A DNA stretch of 64,000 bases from a bacterium (lineage in GTDB: Bacteria; SM23-31). Location: positions 1-64,000 of the forward strand of contig JANQEH010000249.1 of NCBI GenBank assembly GCA_028278455.1. Direction: 5' to 3'. Numbering within the stretch: the first letter of the stretch is position 1; each line of letters starts with the position of its first letter. A program made the translations under genes and the position numbers. The notes below the pieces were generated by a model. The model ran no database searches and was not told the origin of the DNA. It worked only from the letters and a program-made list of their open reading frames with translations. Of the stretch, positions 47,568 through 57,323 are shown piece by piece.

Positions 47568-48932
47568 ATGGATTTTAAAGATCTGTCTTTTGAAAATGCG
47601 CCTGAAATAAACACACCCCTCCCTGGGCCTGTCTCAAGAGAATTTCTAAATTTTCAATCAGAGAATGAGGGAAATGCCGTATCTTACCCCCGTGGTCTAC
47701 CGATGGCGATAAAGAGAGGTAAAGGTGCTACAATCGAAGACGTCGACGGGAATTTATATATCGACTGTTTCGGAGGTGCCGGCGTCATAAATGTTGGGCA
47801 CTCTAACCCGGAAGTAATAAATGCTGCACGGGAACAGCTTGATAACTTTACTCATTCACTCGATATTCCCAATCCGCCCAGAAAGAAGATGGTGGAAAAC
47901 CTCAGAAAAGTCCTACCCCCTGAACTGACACGGATTTTTTTCGGCGCTCCAACCGGATCCGATGCAGTTGAATGCGCTGTTAAACTTGCTAAATTCAATA
48001 CAAAAAAATATCCCGTTATCGCATTCGAGGGTTCATATCACGGCATGACCTCCACAGCCCTGTCTCTATGCAGTGGTGATTTCTTCAAGGAGGATTTTCT
48101 CCCTCTTATGCCAGAAATTCACTTCGCTCCGTATTCCTATTGTTACAGATGTCCATTTAAAAAAGATCCGGAAAATTGTGAAATTGACTGTGCGCTATAT
48201 CTCGAACATATTCTGGAAGATCCTCATTCAGGAGTCACAAAACCGGCTGCGATTATTATCGAGGCTATACAGGGAGAAGGTGGTTCTATCGTACCGCACG
48301 AAGGATTCATCCCTAAACTCCGGGAAATATGCGATAAATATAATGTGCTTTTTGTTATAGACGAAATTCAGGCAGGATTCTGCAGGACCGGCAAAATGTT
48401 CTCTTTTGAACATACGGGGACTGTTCCGGATATCATGACTATGAGCAAAGCCCTGGGCGGAGTAGGATTCCCGATAGCCGCTATTGCATACAAAGAAAAG
48501 CTTGATACATGGACTCCCGGAAAACATATCGGTACTTTCAGGGGCAATGTCATTGCCTATGCCGGTGGTGCAGCAGGGATCGATTTTATGCTGAGCAGCA
48601 ACCTCGCTGAACATACCGCAAAAACCGGGAAAGTCATGCTTGGTGCATTGAAGGAACTGGAAAAGGACTCGGATTTCGTTGGTGAAGCGCGTGGTAAGGG
48701 TTTAATGCTTGGTGTCGAATTCGTTAAAGACAAAGCAACAAAGGAACCTGCCCCGGAATTTGCATCGAAAGTAAGAAACGCATGTCACAAAAGAGGTGTG
48801 CTTATAGAGATCGGCGGGCATTATTTTAATGTAGCAAGATTCCTTCCACCGCTTGTAATAACAGAATATCTGGCAAAAAAGGCAGCAGAATTATTTGCAG
48901 ACGCTGTGAAAGAAGTCGAGAAAAGCATTTAA
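47568..48932 (+). CDS. Class III PLP aminotransferase (omega-amino acid type)
   Basis: The 454-residue enzyme has the fold-type I Lys294 (TMSKALGGVG) and the cofactor-binding Asp265 (VIDEIQAGFCRTGKM), with the FEGSYHGMT loop. An inserted four-cysteine segment (CYRCPFKKDPENCEIDC, Cys192/195/204/208) is also seen in a subset of 4-aminobutyrate-type aminotransferases. Such enzymes convert omega-amino acids (beta-alanine, GABA and similar) to semialdehydes. Location between an aldehyde dehydrogenase and a dihydropyrimidinase fits beta-alanine to malonate semialdehyde. CGGAG lies eight bases before the ATG. Confidence 0.9.
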   Translation: MDFKDLSFENAPEINTPLPGPVSREFLNFQSENEGNAVSYPRGLPMAIKRGKGATIEDVDGNLYIDCFGGAGVINVGHSNPEVINAAREQLDNFTHSLDIPNPPRKKMVENLRKVLPPELTRIFFGAPTGSDAVECAVKLAKFNTKKYPVIAFEGSYHGMTSTALSLCSGDFFKEDFLPLMPEIHFAPYSYCYRCPFKKDPENCEIDCALYLEHILEDPHSGVTKPAAIIIEAIQGEGGSIVPHEGFIPKLREICDKYNVLFVIDEIQAGFCRTGKMFSFEHTGTVPDIMTMSKALGGVGFPIAAIAYKEKLDTWTPGKHIGTFRGNVIAYAGGAAGIDFMLSSNLAEHTAKTGKVMLGALKELEKDSDFVGEARGKGLMLGVEFVKDKATKEPAPEFASKVRNACHKRGVLIEIGGHYFNVARFLPPLVITEYLAKKAAELFADAVKEVEKSI

Positions 48933-48942
48933 GGATTACCCA

Positions 48943-50322
48943 ATGAATGAAGGAAAGATACTGATAAGGGATGGTACAGCAGTGATTGATCAGAATGTCT
49001 CCGAATTTGATATACTGATCGAAAATGAAAAGATCAAAGCTGTAGGAAACCTTAAAGAAACTGATGCCGACGACGTGATAGACGCATCGGGTATGCTGGT
49101 GCTTCCCGGAGGTATCGATACTCATGTTCATTTTGATGATGAATTCATGAATACAGTAAGTGTACATGACTATTATAAAGGAACCCTTGCCGCAGCTTAC
49201 GGAGGAACTACCAGCGTAATCGATTTTTCCAACCAGATCCCCGGTAAGCCTCTTATTGATACTCTGCTGAATAAAAAAAATGATGCCGCTGGAAAAGCCG
49301 TTATCGATTATAGTGTTCATCCCGTTATCTCCGATCCATCTGATGATATATTAGATGAAATACAAGTTCTGGTGGAGGAAGGTGCGCCTACCTTTAAATG
49401 TTATCTTACATACCGGAAGGAAGGGCTCCTTATTGAGAATGATGAGCTTATTAAAATTACGGAAAAGCTGAAAAAAGCAGGCGGGATGCTGATGGTGCAT
49501 GCTGAGGATAATGATTCGCTCGAACTTATTATTCCAGAGCTTCTCGATGCTGGCAAGACATCCGCTTTTTATCATGCTGTGAGCAGACCGTCTACTGTAG
49601 AGGATATGGCTATAGAAAACGTCTTACAGGTAATACGAAAAACTAAAGCCAGGCTTTTCGTTGTACATCTTGCATCCGGGAATGGAATGAAGATCCTCGC
49701 AGCTGCCCGGGCGGAGGGATTGGATGTGCTGGCTGAGACCTGTATACATTACCTGGTATTTACTGAGGATATATTGAAACGTGATGACGGTATCAAGTGG
49801 ATTTGTTCTCCTGCTCTGAGAAGCAAGACAATTCAGGATGAACTCTGGAGGGGGGTGAATGATGGCAGGATATCAATGGTAACATCGGATGATGCAGCCT
49901 TTTCATGGGATGCCAAGCTAATGGGTAAAGATAGTTTTGACAGGTGTCCGAACGGAATAGCCGGTATCGAACCGAGATTCGTAATCCTGTATTCAGAAGG
50001 TGTAGCCGGTGGAAGAATAACTCTTCCTAAGTTTGTGGATCTTATTTCAACAAATCCAGCAAAGATTTTCGGGATGTATCCTCAGAAAGGCACACTGCTT
50101 CCAGGGGCTGATGCAGATATAGTAATTCTCGATCCCGGAGAAGAATGGATAATGGGATATGATACACTGCACATGGGTACAGATTACTCGGCATATGAGA
50201 ATATCGAGATCACAGGGAAGATACGAAAAGTCTTTTCACGGGGAGAATTGATAATTGACGGTGATAGATGCCTGGCTGAAAAAGGGCGAGGCAGGTTCAT
50301 TTTTCGCAAACTGGATCAGTAG
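48943..50322 (+). CDS. Dihydropyrimidinase/hydantoinase
   Basis: A cyclic amidohydrolase of 459 residues with the dinuclear metal site complete: His61 and His63 (DTHVHFDDEF), carboxylated Lys152 (TFKCYLTYR), His186 (MVHAEDND), His242 (FVVHLAS) and Asp316 (VTSDDAAF). It opens the ring of dihydropyrimidines or hydantoins to N-carbamoyl amino acids. It starts ten bases after the aminotransferase stop, with AAGGA. Its stop codon abuts the next start. With the racemase in the same operon it points to hydantoin or pyrimidine breakdown. Which ring is preferred is not readable from sequence. Confidence 0.9.
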   Translation: MNEGKILIRDGTAVIDQNVSEFDILIENEKIKAVGNLKETDADDVIDASGMLVLPGGIDTHVHFDDEFMNTVSVHDYYKGTLAAAYGGTTSVIDFSNQIPGKPLIDTLLNKKNDAAGKAVIDYSVHPVISDPSDDILDEIQVLVEEGAPTFKCYLTYRKEGLLIENDELIKITEKLKKAGGMLMVHAEDNDSLELIIPELLDAGKTSAFYHAVSRPSTVEDMAIENVLQVIRKTKARLFVVHLASGNGMKILAAARAEGLDVLAETCIHYLVFTEDILKRDDGIKWICSPALRSKTIQDELWRGVNDGRISMVTSDDAAFSWDAKLMGKDSFDRCPNGIAGIEPRFVILYSEGVAGGRITLPKFVDLISTNPAKIFGMYPQKGTLLPGADADIVILDPGEEWIMGYDTLHMGTDYSAYENIEITGKIRKVFSRGELIIDGDRCLAEKGRGRFIFRKLDQ

Positions 50323-51693
50323 ATGAATATGCGATCACGAATATACTCCGGTGCAGAGCCTGAACAGGTAGCTGCAGATATTGCACCTCTTCTCGATTTT
50401 CAGGAAGATGGTATTCCACTCGAAGAATTGTCTGAAATGATCGAATCACGGCTTGTCCCCCATTTCGTCATGTATGATGATCCCGGATTCCATTCATTTT
50501 ATAATTTCTTTCCCGAAAAGGCCGCGGCTCTCGGAGCCGAGACAGCGCTGAAATATAACCAGGGTGTTACTAACTGGCAGGTTTCTCCCGGAGGAGTGAT
50601 GCTCGAAGAGCTCTGCTGCAAAGCTTTCTGCAAACTTTACGGCCTGCCGGAGAAAGCGGAAGGGACATTCATGTATTCGGGCACTTATGCAAACCAGGAA
50701 GCTCTTTATCTTGCACTCCACAGAAAGGCAGAACAGTGTGGTTTTGATCTCAGTAAGAAGGGACTGTCAGGATTTGAAGATCCATCAAAACTGGTGGTAA
50801 TAACTTCCCGTGAGGCTCATTTTTCTGTCGATCATGCTGTACGGATTCTGGGTCTCGGTGACCAGAGCATAATCACTGTAGGTGTTGATGAAAAAAGGCG
50901 TATTGATAAAGTAGAATTGAAAAAAACAATCGAGGCCGTTCAGAATACTCACGTTGTTTTCTGTGTGGTTATTACTGCGGGGACGACCTGTACAGGTTCA
51001 ATCGATCCTGTTCAGCCTGTTATCGAAATATGTGAAGGATTGGATACATGGATCCATGTAGATGCCGCCTACGGACTTGCATTTGCTCTATTAGACGAAT
51101 TCAAACATCTATTTTCCGGGATTGAGAATGCAGATTCAATAACCTGGGATCCCCATAAACAGTTCGGGGTACCGATTCCGAATTCTCTTCTTTTCGTAAA
51201 TAACAGCGCTGATTTTGAAAGGATTGCGGTTTACAGTGAATACTTCAATAAAAAGAAAGAGGACGTCCCTAATCCGGGTTTGAAGTCTCCACCTTCTACA
51301 AGACCGTTGACTGCTCTATCGTTAGTGGCCGTGCTCAGACATCTGGGTATAAAAGGTATGTCAGACAGACTCCGTGCTCCTTTAGAGGCTGTTAAGGAAT
51401 TATCAATTCGCCTGGAAAATGAACCGGATATTGAAATCATGCATACACCTGAACTGGGTATACTCTGTATCAGGATAATACCTACAGAATTTCCTCCGGA
51501 AAACCTTGATCAGCTCCAGGTGGAAATCTTTAACCGTTTAATGAAAGAGGGGAAACGGTCAGTATCTGAGTCAAGAATTGACGGTAAGGCCGTATTAAGG
51601 ATACTTGCTTTATCCCCTGACATTACTGTTGATATATTACTTGAGACGATAGATTATCTGCGGACAATTGCAAAAAACTTAATGGAAGCGTAA
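50323..51693 (+). CDS. Group II PLP-dependent decarboxylase
   Basis: The 456-residue product has the group II decarboxylase signature: Lys279 in SITWDPHKQFGVP, Asp247 in WIHVDAAYG, and a pyridine-stacking His166 (SREAHFSVDH). The N-terminal PHFVMYDDPGFHSFYNF region is usual. Relatives decarboxylate glutamate, aspartate, aromatic amino acids or diaminobutyrate; aspartate to beta-alanine would suit this cluster (inference). Its start (ATG 50323, or ATG 50329) is immediately after the hydantoinase stop, so translation is coupled. Partial resemblance to aspartate 1-decarboxylase-like GadB homologues cannot be judged further by eye. Confidence 0.85.
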   Translation: MNMRSRIYSGAEPEQVAADIAPLLDFQEDGIPLEELSEMIESRLVPHFVMYDDPGFHSFYNFFPEKAAALGAETALKYNQGVTNWQVSPGGVMLEELCCKAFCKLYGLPEKAEGTFMYSGTYANQEALYLALHRKAEQCGFDLSKKGLSGFEDPSKLVVITSREAHFSVDHAVRILGLGDQSIITVGVDEKRRIDKVELKKTIEAVQNTHVVFCVVITAGTTCTGSIDPVQPVIEICEGLDTWIHVDAAYGLAFALLDEFKHLFSGIENADSITWDPHKQFGVPIPNSLLFVNNSADFERIAVYSEYFNKKKEDVPNPGLKSPPSTRPLTALSLVAVLRHLGIKGMSDRLRAPLEAVKELSIRLENEPDIEIMHTPELGILCIRIIPTEFPPENLDQLQVEIFNRLMKEGKRSVSESRIDGKAVLRILALSPDITVDILLETIDYLRTIAKNLMEA

Positions 51694-51729
51694 GTTGATT
51701 TACAACCGGTTATAAATCTGACGGGAAAT

Positions 51730-53142
51730 ATGATAGATCTGATACTTAATTTAGCAGACAAATTCAACAAGATCCTGTGGGGACCATGGACACTTGTACT
51801 TATAGCCTCGGTCGGTATTTATCTCACCATCCGTTCCGGATTCTTCCAGATCAGACAATTCAGGTATATACTTCGTAATACGTTCGGAAAAATGTTTGAA
51901 AAGAAAACCGATCGTAAAGGAAGTATGTCTCCATTCCAGGCAACAACTACTGCCCTTGCCAGCACAGTCGGTATGGGTAACATAGCAGGTGTCGGCACAG
52001 CGCTTTCAGTTGGAGGTCCGGGAGCCATCTTCTGGATGTGGCTGCTCGCTATTTTCGGGATGATGACAAAAACTGTTGAAATAACCCTTGCGGTGCATTA
52101 CAGAGATGTGGATGAGAATGGCAATCTTCACGGCGGCCCGATGTATTACATCAAAAAAGGACTCGGGTGGAATTATCTGTCAAAACAGTTTAGTATCGGT
52201 ATCCTTATCGCTTGCATCCTTAGCTCTACCTTACTGCAGCCGCATACTGTCGGAAGGGCCCTTCTTCGCAGTTATGGTGTAAATCCATATCTCACTGCAA
52301 CCCTGATGTCTATCATTACAGCTATTGTAGTGATTGGAGGGATCAAAAGAATAGGAAAATTCTGCGAGAGCCTTGTTCCTGTCATGGCTGCCCTCTATAT
52401 GTTATGCGGTATAGCGATCTTCTTCGTAAATTATGAAAAGATCCCGGAAGTGTTTTCGATGATCTTCAAATATGCTTTTGCACCCGCTCCTGCAGTAGGA
52501 GGTTTTGCAGGTGCAACGATAATGGCAGCATTCAGGAATGGAATGAGGAGGGGTATTTTGTCCAACGAAGCCGGTCAGGGTACAGCTCCGATGGCTCATG
52601 CCACAGCAGATACTGAACACCCTTTTAAACAGGGTATCTGGGGCGCATTTGAGGTTTTTATAGACACAATTGTAATATGCACTATCACCTCTTTCGCCCT
52701 GCTGTCAACCGGTGTCCTCTCGAGCGGTGAATCGGGAATAGAACTTGTTATGACGGCATTCTCTGCTGTTTTCCCGGAGAACATGGGCAATGCGCTGCTT
52801 TCAATATGCATTCTTGCTTTCTGCCTCACAACACAGATCGGATTCTTTATCTATTATGAAACAGCGGCTGTAAGCGCGTTCGGGAAGAAATCGATGCATT
52901 TTTTTAAATGGTTCTACCTTCTTCCCGGAATTGTCTTCGCCGGTGTAACAAACGTTGATAAACTATGGTGGTTTGCAGATATTTCTGTTGGAGTATGCTG
53001 TATTCCAAACCTTATCGCAGTGATCGCCCTTAACGGTGTTTTTTTCAAGTTGATGAAAGATTATCTCTCAGGCGAGAAAAAGTATTCTACAGACAAGATC
53101 GATATTTCAAGGGACTATATAAAGAAACCTTCCAGACTCTAA
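51730..53142 (+). CDS. Sodium/alanine (AGCS) symporter
   Basis: The 470-residue inner-membrane protein has about 10-11 helices and the AGCS motifs: GSMSPFQATTTALASTVGMGNIAGVGTALSVGGPGAIFWMW, where the middle glycines line the substrate site, and RGILSNEAGQGTAPMAHATADTEHP, the family signature. It imports small neutral amino acids (alanine, glycine) with Na+; beta-alanine transport by a relative would fit the cluster. It is in line with the genes on either side (36 and 9-21 bases), so it belongs to the same transcript. No riboswitch was seen. Confidence 0.95.
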   Translation: MIDLILNLADKFNKILWGPWTLVLIASVGIYLTIRSGFFQIRQFRYILRNTFGKMFEKKTDRKGSMSPFQATTTALASTVGMGNIAGVGTALSVGGPGAIFWMWLLAIFGMMTKTVEITLAVHYRDVDENGNLHGGPMYYIKKGLGWNYLSKQFSIGILIACILSSTLLQPHTVGRALLRSYGVNPYLTATLMSIITAIVVIGGIKRIGKFCESLVPVMAALYMLCGIAIFFVNYEKIPEVFSMIFKYAFAPAPAVGGFAGATIMAAFRNGMRRGILSNEAGQGTAPMAHATADTEHPFKQGIWGAFEVFIDTIVICTITSFALLSTGVLSSGESGIELVMTAFSAVFPENMGNALLSICILAFCLTTQIGFFIYYETAAVSAFGKKSMHFFKWFYLLPGIVFAGVTNVDKLWWFADISVGVCCIPNLIAVIALNGVFFKLMKDYLSGEKKYSTDKIDISRDYIKKPSRL

Positions 53143-53163
53143 AAAGTCTTATTGGAGAACAAT

Positions 53164-53838
53164 ATGAGAATACTGATAATAAATCCGAACAGCGATCCGG
53201 TAATGACAGAAACGATAAAAAAGGCTGCAGTACAGTATGCAGAAGGAGAATTTGAAGTAGAATGCATGCTTACACCGGGAGCGCCTAAATTCATCGAAAC
53301 ATATGAAGATGATATTCAATGTGCCGATGGAATGCTGAAACTTGTCCGGGAAAATGAAGGCAGATTCGATGCCTTTATCGTAGCCTGTCATGACGATCCT
53401 AATCTCGATGCAATAAAGGAGATCACAGATAAACCCGCTGTCGGGATTGGCGAGGCATCAATGAAAATAGCATCAATGCTCGGACACAAATTTTCGGTAC
53501 TTTCAACTGATATTCACTCTGTCCCAGGCAAGGAAGTCCTTGTAAGAAAGTATCATTTGCAGGACAAACTTGCTTCAGTAAAAGCTCCTGTTAGACCAAT
53601 ATCCGATCTCGCCGACTATATGTCTTTTTTGGAGACTGCTAAAGCGGCAATCAATGATGATCTGGCGGAGGTTATAGTACTGGGCTGTGCCGGGCTTGCC
53701 GGAATAGATAAAAAACTCCAGAATGAACTCGGTATCCCTGTACTTGATGGAGTTGTATGTGCGTTGATAATAGCTTCAGGTCTCGTTAAATACGGTATAT
53801 CCACAAGCAAACTGAGACTATACAATCCTGAGTATTGA
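53164..53838 (+). CDS. Hydantoin racemase (Asp/Glu racemase superfamily)
   Basis: The 224-residue product has the two catalytic cysteines Cys75 (FIVACHDDPNLD) and Cys175 (VIVLGCAGLAG), the ILIINPNSD nucleotide-like loop at the N-terminus, and the VGIGEAS turn before the second half. HyuE-type racemases interconvert D- and L-5-substituted hydantoins. The frame can start at TTG 53152, but ATG 53164 has GGAG seven bases upstream and gives the clean N-terminus. Being last in the cluster with a hydantoinase, it supports use of racemic hydantoins. Confidence 0.9.
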   Translation: MRILIINPNSDPVMTETIKKAAVQYAEGEFEVECMLTPGAPKFIETYEDDIQCADGMLKLVRENEGRFDAFIVACHDDPNLDAIKEITDKPAVGIGEASMKIASMLGHKFSVLSTDIHSVPGKEVLVRKYHLQDKLASVKAPVRPISDLADYMSFLETAKAAINDDLAEVIVLGCAGLAGIDKKLQNELGIPVLDGVVCALIIASGLVKYGISTSKLRLYNPEY

Positions 53839-54045
53839 GAAACTCTATTCGATCTTCCTGAATATCAATGGGTTTAAGCTCAGATATATACTATCGAAGT
53901 ACCTGAGCTGCCTAATTGAGGATCTGATCCCATTTCACTTTTAAAAAGATAACTCAAAAAAGTTGGAACATTTTTCTATTTTTATTGTATTACAATAATA
54001 ATATTTATATTGGTTTCCAAGAAATATAATTATCCGGGAGGTGTT

Positions 54046-54381
54046 ATGGATTTATTAACGAGACTGGAAGAGGTTATTCTGATGAGCATTTGGCGTTTGA
54101 AGGACGGAGCATACGGAGTTACCATTAACAGGGCTGTTTCAAAGGTTACGGAAAAAGAATATTCAATGGGAGCTTTGTATTTCTCTCTGGACCAACTGCT
54201 GAGAAAGGGATTTGTGTCGAAAAGTTTTGGTGATCCAACTCCTGAAAGAGGAGGAAGAAGGAAGATCTATTATTACCTTACGAGGGAGGGGAAAAATGCA
54301 CTTCAGACCGTAAGGGATCTCCAGAGCTCACTCTGGGAAGATGTACCGAAATTCGAATTTACAAATAATAAGAATCCATGA
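54046..54381 (+). CDS. PadR-family transcription regulator
   Basis: The 111-residue product is a winged helix-turn-helix with the PadR layout: an N-terminal helix (LEEVILMSIWRLKDGAYGVTI), the HTH (KEYSMGALYFSLDQLLRKGFV) and the wing-like KSFGDPTPERGGRRKIYYYLT, then a short C-terminal helix. GGGAGG lies five bases before ATG 54046. It overlaps the permease gene by four bases (ATGA), so the two are translationally coupled and it probably represses or controls the permease. PadR genes paired with orphan FtsX-type permeases are a known arrangement. Confidence 0.9.
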   Translation: MDLLTRLEEVILMSIWRLKDGAYGVTINRAVSKVTEKEYSMGALYFSLDQLLRKGFVSKSFGDPTPERGGRRKIYYYLTREGKNALQTVRDLQSSLWEDVPKFEFTNNKNP

Positions 54382-56996
54382 GTATCAATAAATACACTCC
54401 TCCAAAAACGGCTGCTTTTATCCTGAAACTTATCTCAAAACCCGGTGAAAGCTTCGGTTCTATAGGAGATTTCGAGGAATTATTCAATGAGAAGATCAAA
54501 CAGATGGGGATCTTTAAAGCTAAGCTGTGGTATTGGTCTCAGATATTCAGATCAGCTCCCAGACTTTTCAGAAACAACACTTCCTGGAGTTTAATCATGT
54601 TTAGAAACTACCTAAAGATCGCATTGAGGAATTTTAGCAGGAACAGGGTGTATTCATTTATAAATGTTTTCGGTCTTGCTATCGGGATCGCATGCTGTGT
54701 TTTAATATTACTTTATGTCAATGATGAGCTGAGTTATGATAATTACCATAATAATGGTGATAGAATCCACAGGATACTTTCATTCAGTACTATTGGAGGT
54801 ACAACAAGACATTTCTCGATGTCGCCTCCAGCTCTCGCTCCGGAACTGGAAAGTACGATTCCGGAGGTTGAATCTTATGTTAGGATTTTCAACAGGTGGG
54901 AAAATGCGCAGATCAGAATTGATGATAGATCGATTATTGATTCGGGATTCCTGCTTACGGATTCAACCTTCTTCGAGATATTCAGCTTCGAGTTTATATC
55001 AGGAAGCCCCGAATCTGCGATCGATGAACCCAATACTGTCGTTCTGACCGAAAAAACAGCGAAGCGTCTATTTGGGGATGAGGATCCGATGGGGAAGATT
55101 ATCCATTTTGAGCACATGAGAATGGAGAATGTCTTGGTTACGGGCATAATAAAAGAAGTCCCTGAGAATTCGCATTTCACATTCAACTATATCATGCCTG
55201 TTAATACAATTCCATTCAAAAACAATGGTAATCCTGTATTCCTTGCTGAAAATTACTATTTCTTCGGGCATTCATACTTACTGCTGAACGAAAATGCTGA
55301 TGTAAGAGAAGTCGAAAACAAGATAAGAGCGTCAGTTGACAAAAGATGGGGAGATATGCTGAGCCAGAGAGGTGTTACACGACAGTACCCTCTTCAGAAA
55401 CTCAGCGATATATACCTTAGATCAGATTATGAAGCAGACATCGGTGAAATGGGAAATATAACCTACATATACCTGTTTTCTGCCATTGCTGTTTTTGTAT
55501 TGATCATTGCATGCATGAATTTTATAAACCTTTCAACAGCACGTTCATTAAAAAGAGCCAGAGAAGTTGGATTGAGGAAAGTGTTCGGAGCATTTAAAAG
55601 TCAGCTGATAAGACAGTTTCTCAGCGAGTCAATTGTCTTTTCGCTGATAGGTTTGATTCTGGGAATGTTGTTAATTTATTTGATACTTCCCGCTTTTAAC
55701 GGATTTGTTGGAAAAGAATTCACGATCTCCAGTCTGAACAGTAAAGCTATTTATATCGGATTGATATTCATAATGACACTGACAGGATTAATCTCCGGCA
55801 GTTTTCCCGCATTCATCCTGTCGAGATTCAATCCGATAACAGTATTGAAAGGAAAGATCTTCGGTAAGTCCGGAAATTTCTCTTTAAGAAAGGTACTTGT
55901 TTTGTTCCAGTTCTCGATTTCCATATTTATGATAGTCAGCATTTTAATCATATTGAAACAGGTAGATTATTTGAAGAATAAAAATCTGGGATTCAATAGG
56001 GAGCAACTGATCGTTGTTGATTCGTCAGGCCCCAGGAATAATGCTTTAAAGGATCGGCTGCTTCAGAATTCAAACATTCTTTCAGTATCTTTTTCCACAA
56101 GTGTACCCGGAGGATTTACTGGAGATAACACCTACCATCCTGAGGATATGAATCCTGGAGTAACATTCAGAGCATCTGTTCTTAACGTCGACTATGATTT
56201 CATAGATACATATGAAATGGAAATGGTTATGGGAAGAAATTTTTCCCGGAATTTCGCGACAGATTCTGCACAGGCAATAATCATCAATGAAAAAGCTTTG
56301 GAAAATATCGGTTGGAAAGAATCCCCGATAGGTAGGAAGATCTTCAATGTTGGCGACGGCAATATCCCCCGGACCATAATAGGTGTGATAAAGGATTTTC
56401 ACCATAAAGGCCTTCAAGAAGAGATAAATCCAACAGTTTTGATCCCTACCCTCAGATTCTACAGTTATGTGAACATCAGGATCAAAAACGAAAATATTAC
56501 AGACACTATAAACTTCCTGGAAAACACATTCAAAGAAATGGATGAAAATTCCGAATTCAACTATTATTTTATTGACGATAATTTCAGGGATAGGTATCAG
56601 GCAGAAGAAAGAGTAAGAATGATCTATGTATATTTCGGTTTTCTTGCGATAGCAATTGCGTGTCTTGGACTTTATGGTCTTGCATCATATACTGCTGAGC
56701 AGCGGACAAAAGAGATAGGCATCAAGAAAACTCTTGGCGCAAATAATTACACTATAGTAAAAAACTTAACAGGTGAGTTCGTTATAGTGGTATTGGCGTC
56801 GAACATACTTGCCTGGCCGGCTGCTTTGATAATTATGAGTTCATGGCTTACCAATTTTGCATATAGAACGGATTTAGATGTTTCCATCTTCCTTACATCC
56901 GGATTAATCGCTCTTATAATTGCCCTGCTGACTGTAGGCTACCAGGCAATAAAAGCTGCCGGAACAGATCCCGTGATTTCCCTCAGACATGAGTAG
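54378..56996 (+). CDS. FtsX-like ABC permease with prefix domain, orphan (no ATPase)
   Basis: Residues about 1-70 form the short helical permease prefix (PPKTAAFILKLISKPGESFGSIGDFEELFNEKIKQMG). Then come MacB-type periplasmic domains and two FtsX permease units: one at about 360-500 (IACMNFINLSTARSLKRAREVGLRKVFGA) and one near the C-terminus (GLYGLASYTAEQRTKEIGIKKTLGA). The duplicated FtsX units with K-R/K-E-I-G loops, periplasmic domains and prefix match the duplicated orphan permeases of Acidobacteria and FCB bacteria. No ATP-binding subunit gene is near. Function is unsettled; it may sense or export small molecules. The upstream PadR gene supports stress-responsive control. Confidence 0.85.
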   Translation: MSINKYTPPKTAAFILKLISKPGESFGSIGDFEELFNEKIKQMGIFKAKLWYWSQIFRSAPRLFRNNTSWSLIMFRNYLKIALRNFSRNRVYSFINVFGLAIGIACCVLILLYVNDELSYDNYHNNGDRIHRILSFSTIGGTTRHFSMSPPALAPELESTIPEVESYVRIFNRWENAQIRIDDRSIIDSGFLLTDSTFFEIFSFEFISGSPESAIDEPNTVVLTEKTAKRLFGDEDPMGKIIHFEHMRMENVLVTGIIKEVPENSHFTFNYIMPVNTIPFKNNGNPVFLAENYYFFGHSYLLLNENADVREVENKIRASVDKRWGDMLSQRGVTRQYPLQKLSDIYLRSDYEADIGEMGNITYIYLFSAIAVFVLIIACMNFINLSTARSLKRAREVGLRKVFGAFKSQLIRQFLSESIVFSLIGLILGMLLIYLILPAFNGFVGKEFTISSLNSKAIYIGLIFIMTLTGLISGSFPAFILSRFNPITVLKGKIFGKSGNFSLRKVLVLFQFSISIFMIVSILIILKQVDYLKNKNLGFNREQLIVVDSSGPRNNALKDRLLQNSNILSVSFSTSVPGGFTGDNTYHPEDMNPGVTFRASVLNVDYDFIDTYEMEMVMGRNFSRNFATDSAQAIIINEKALENIGWKESPIGRKIFNVGDGNIPRTIIGVIKDFHHKGLQEEINPTVLIPTLRFYSYVNIRIKNENITDTINFLENTFKEMDENSEFNYYFIDDNFRDRYQAEERVRMIYVYFGFLAIAIACLGLYGLASYTAEQRTKEIGIKKTLGANNYTIVKNLTGEFVIVVLASNILAWPAALIIMSSWLTNFAYRTDLDVSIFLTSGLIALIIALLTVGYQAIKAAGTDPVISLRHE

Positions 56997-57323
56997 GTAT
57001 CCTGCACCTTGCTGGCGTAAAGTGGGGTATTTAGAATTTCGGAGATTGTAAATCAGGAACGGGAAAATTGCAGGAAAACAATTTCCTGTACCCGCATTTA
57101 ACCGAAACAATCCCCATGTATCTGACGTTTTATTAATGAAAAGATGAATATTTTTTGAAATAATTAAGTATATAGTATATAGAAGGTGCATGAAAAACAG
57201 TTTTTTTGAAAAATCTATTTTACTTAGGTCAATTTATCGTTATATTTGTCTATTACGCTTATCAGGACCTTGTGTTTATTTGAAATGCTCTTTAAAACCT
57301 GTTTATCCTAAAAAGGTGATATA
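56997..57323. other. Spacer with a nested hairpin
   Basis: CAGGAAA (57071-57077) pairs with TTTCCTG (57082-57088) around acaa, inside an outer CGGG/CCCG pair (about 57060-57094). No T-tract follows. It might end the permease transcript or stabilise it. Nothing else is seen. Confidence 0.4.
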
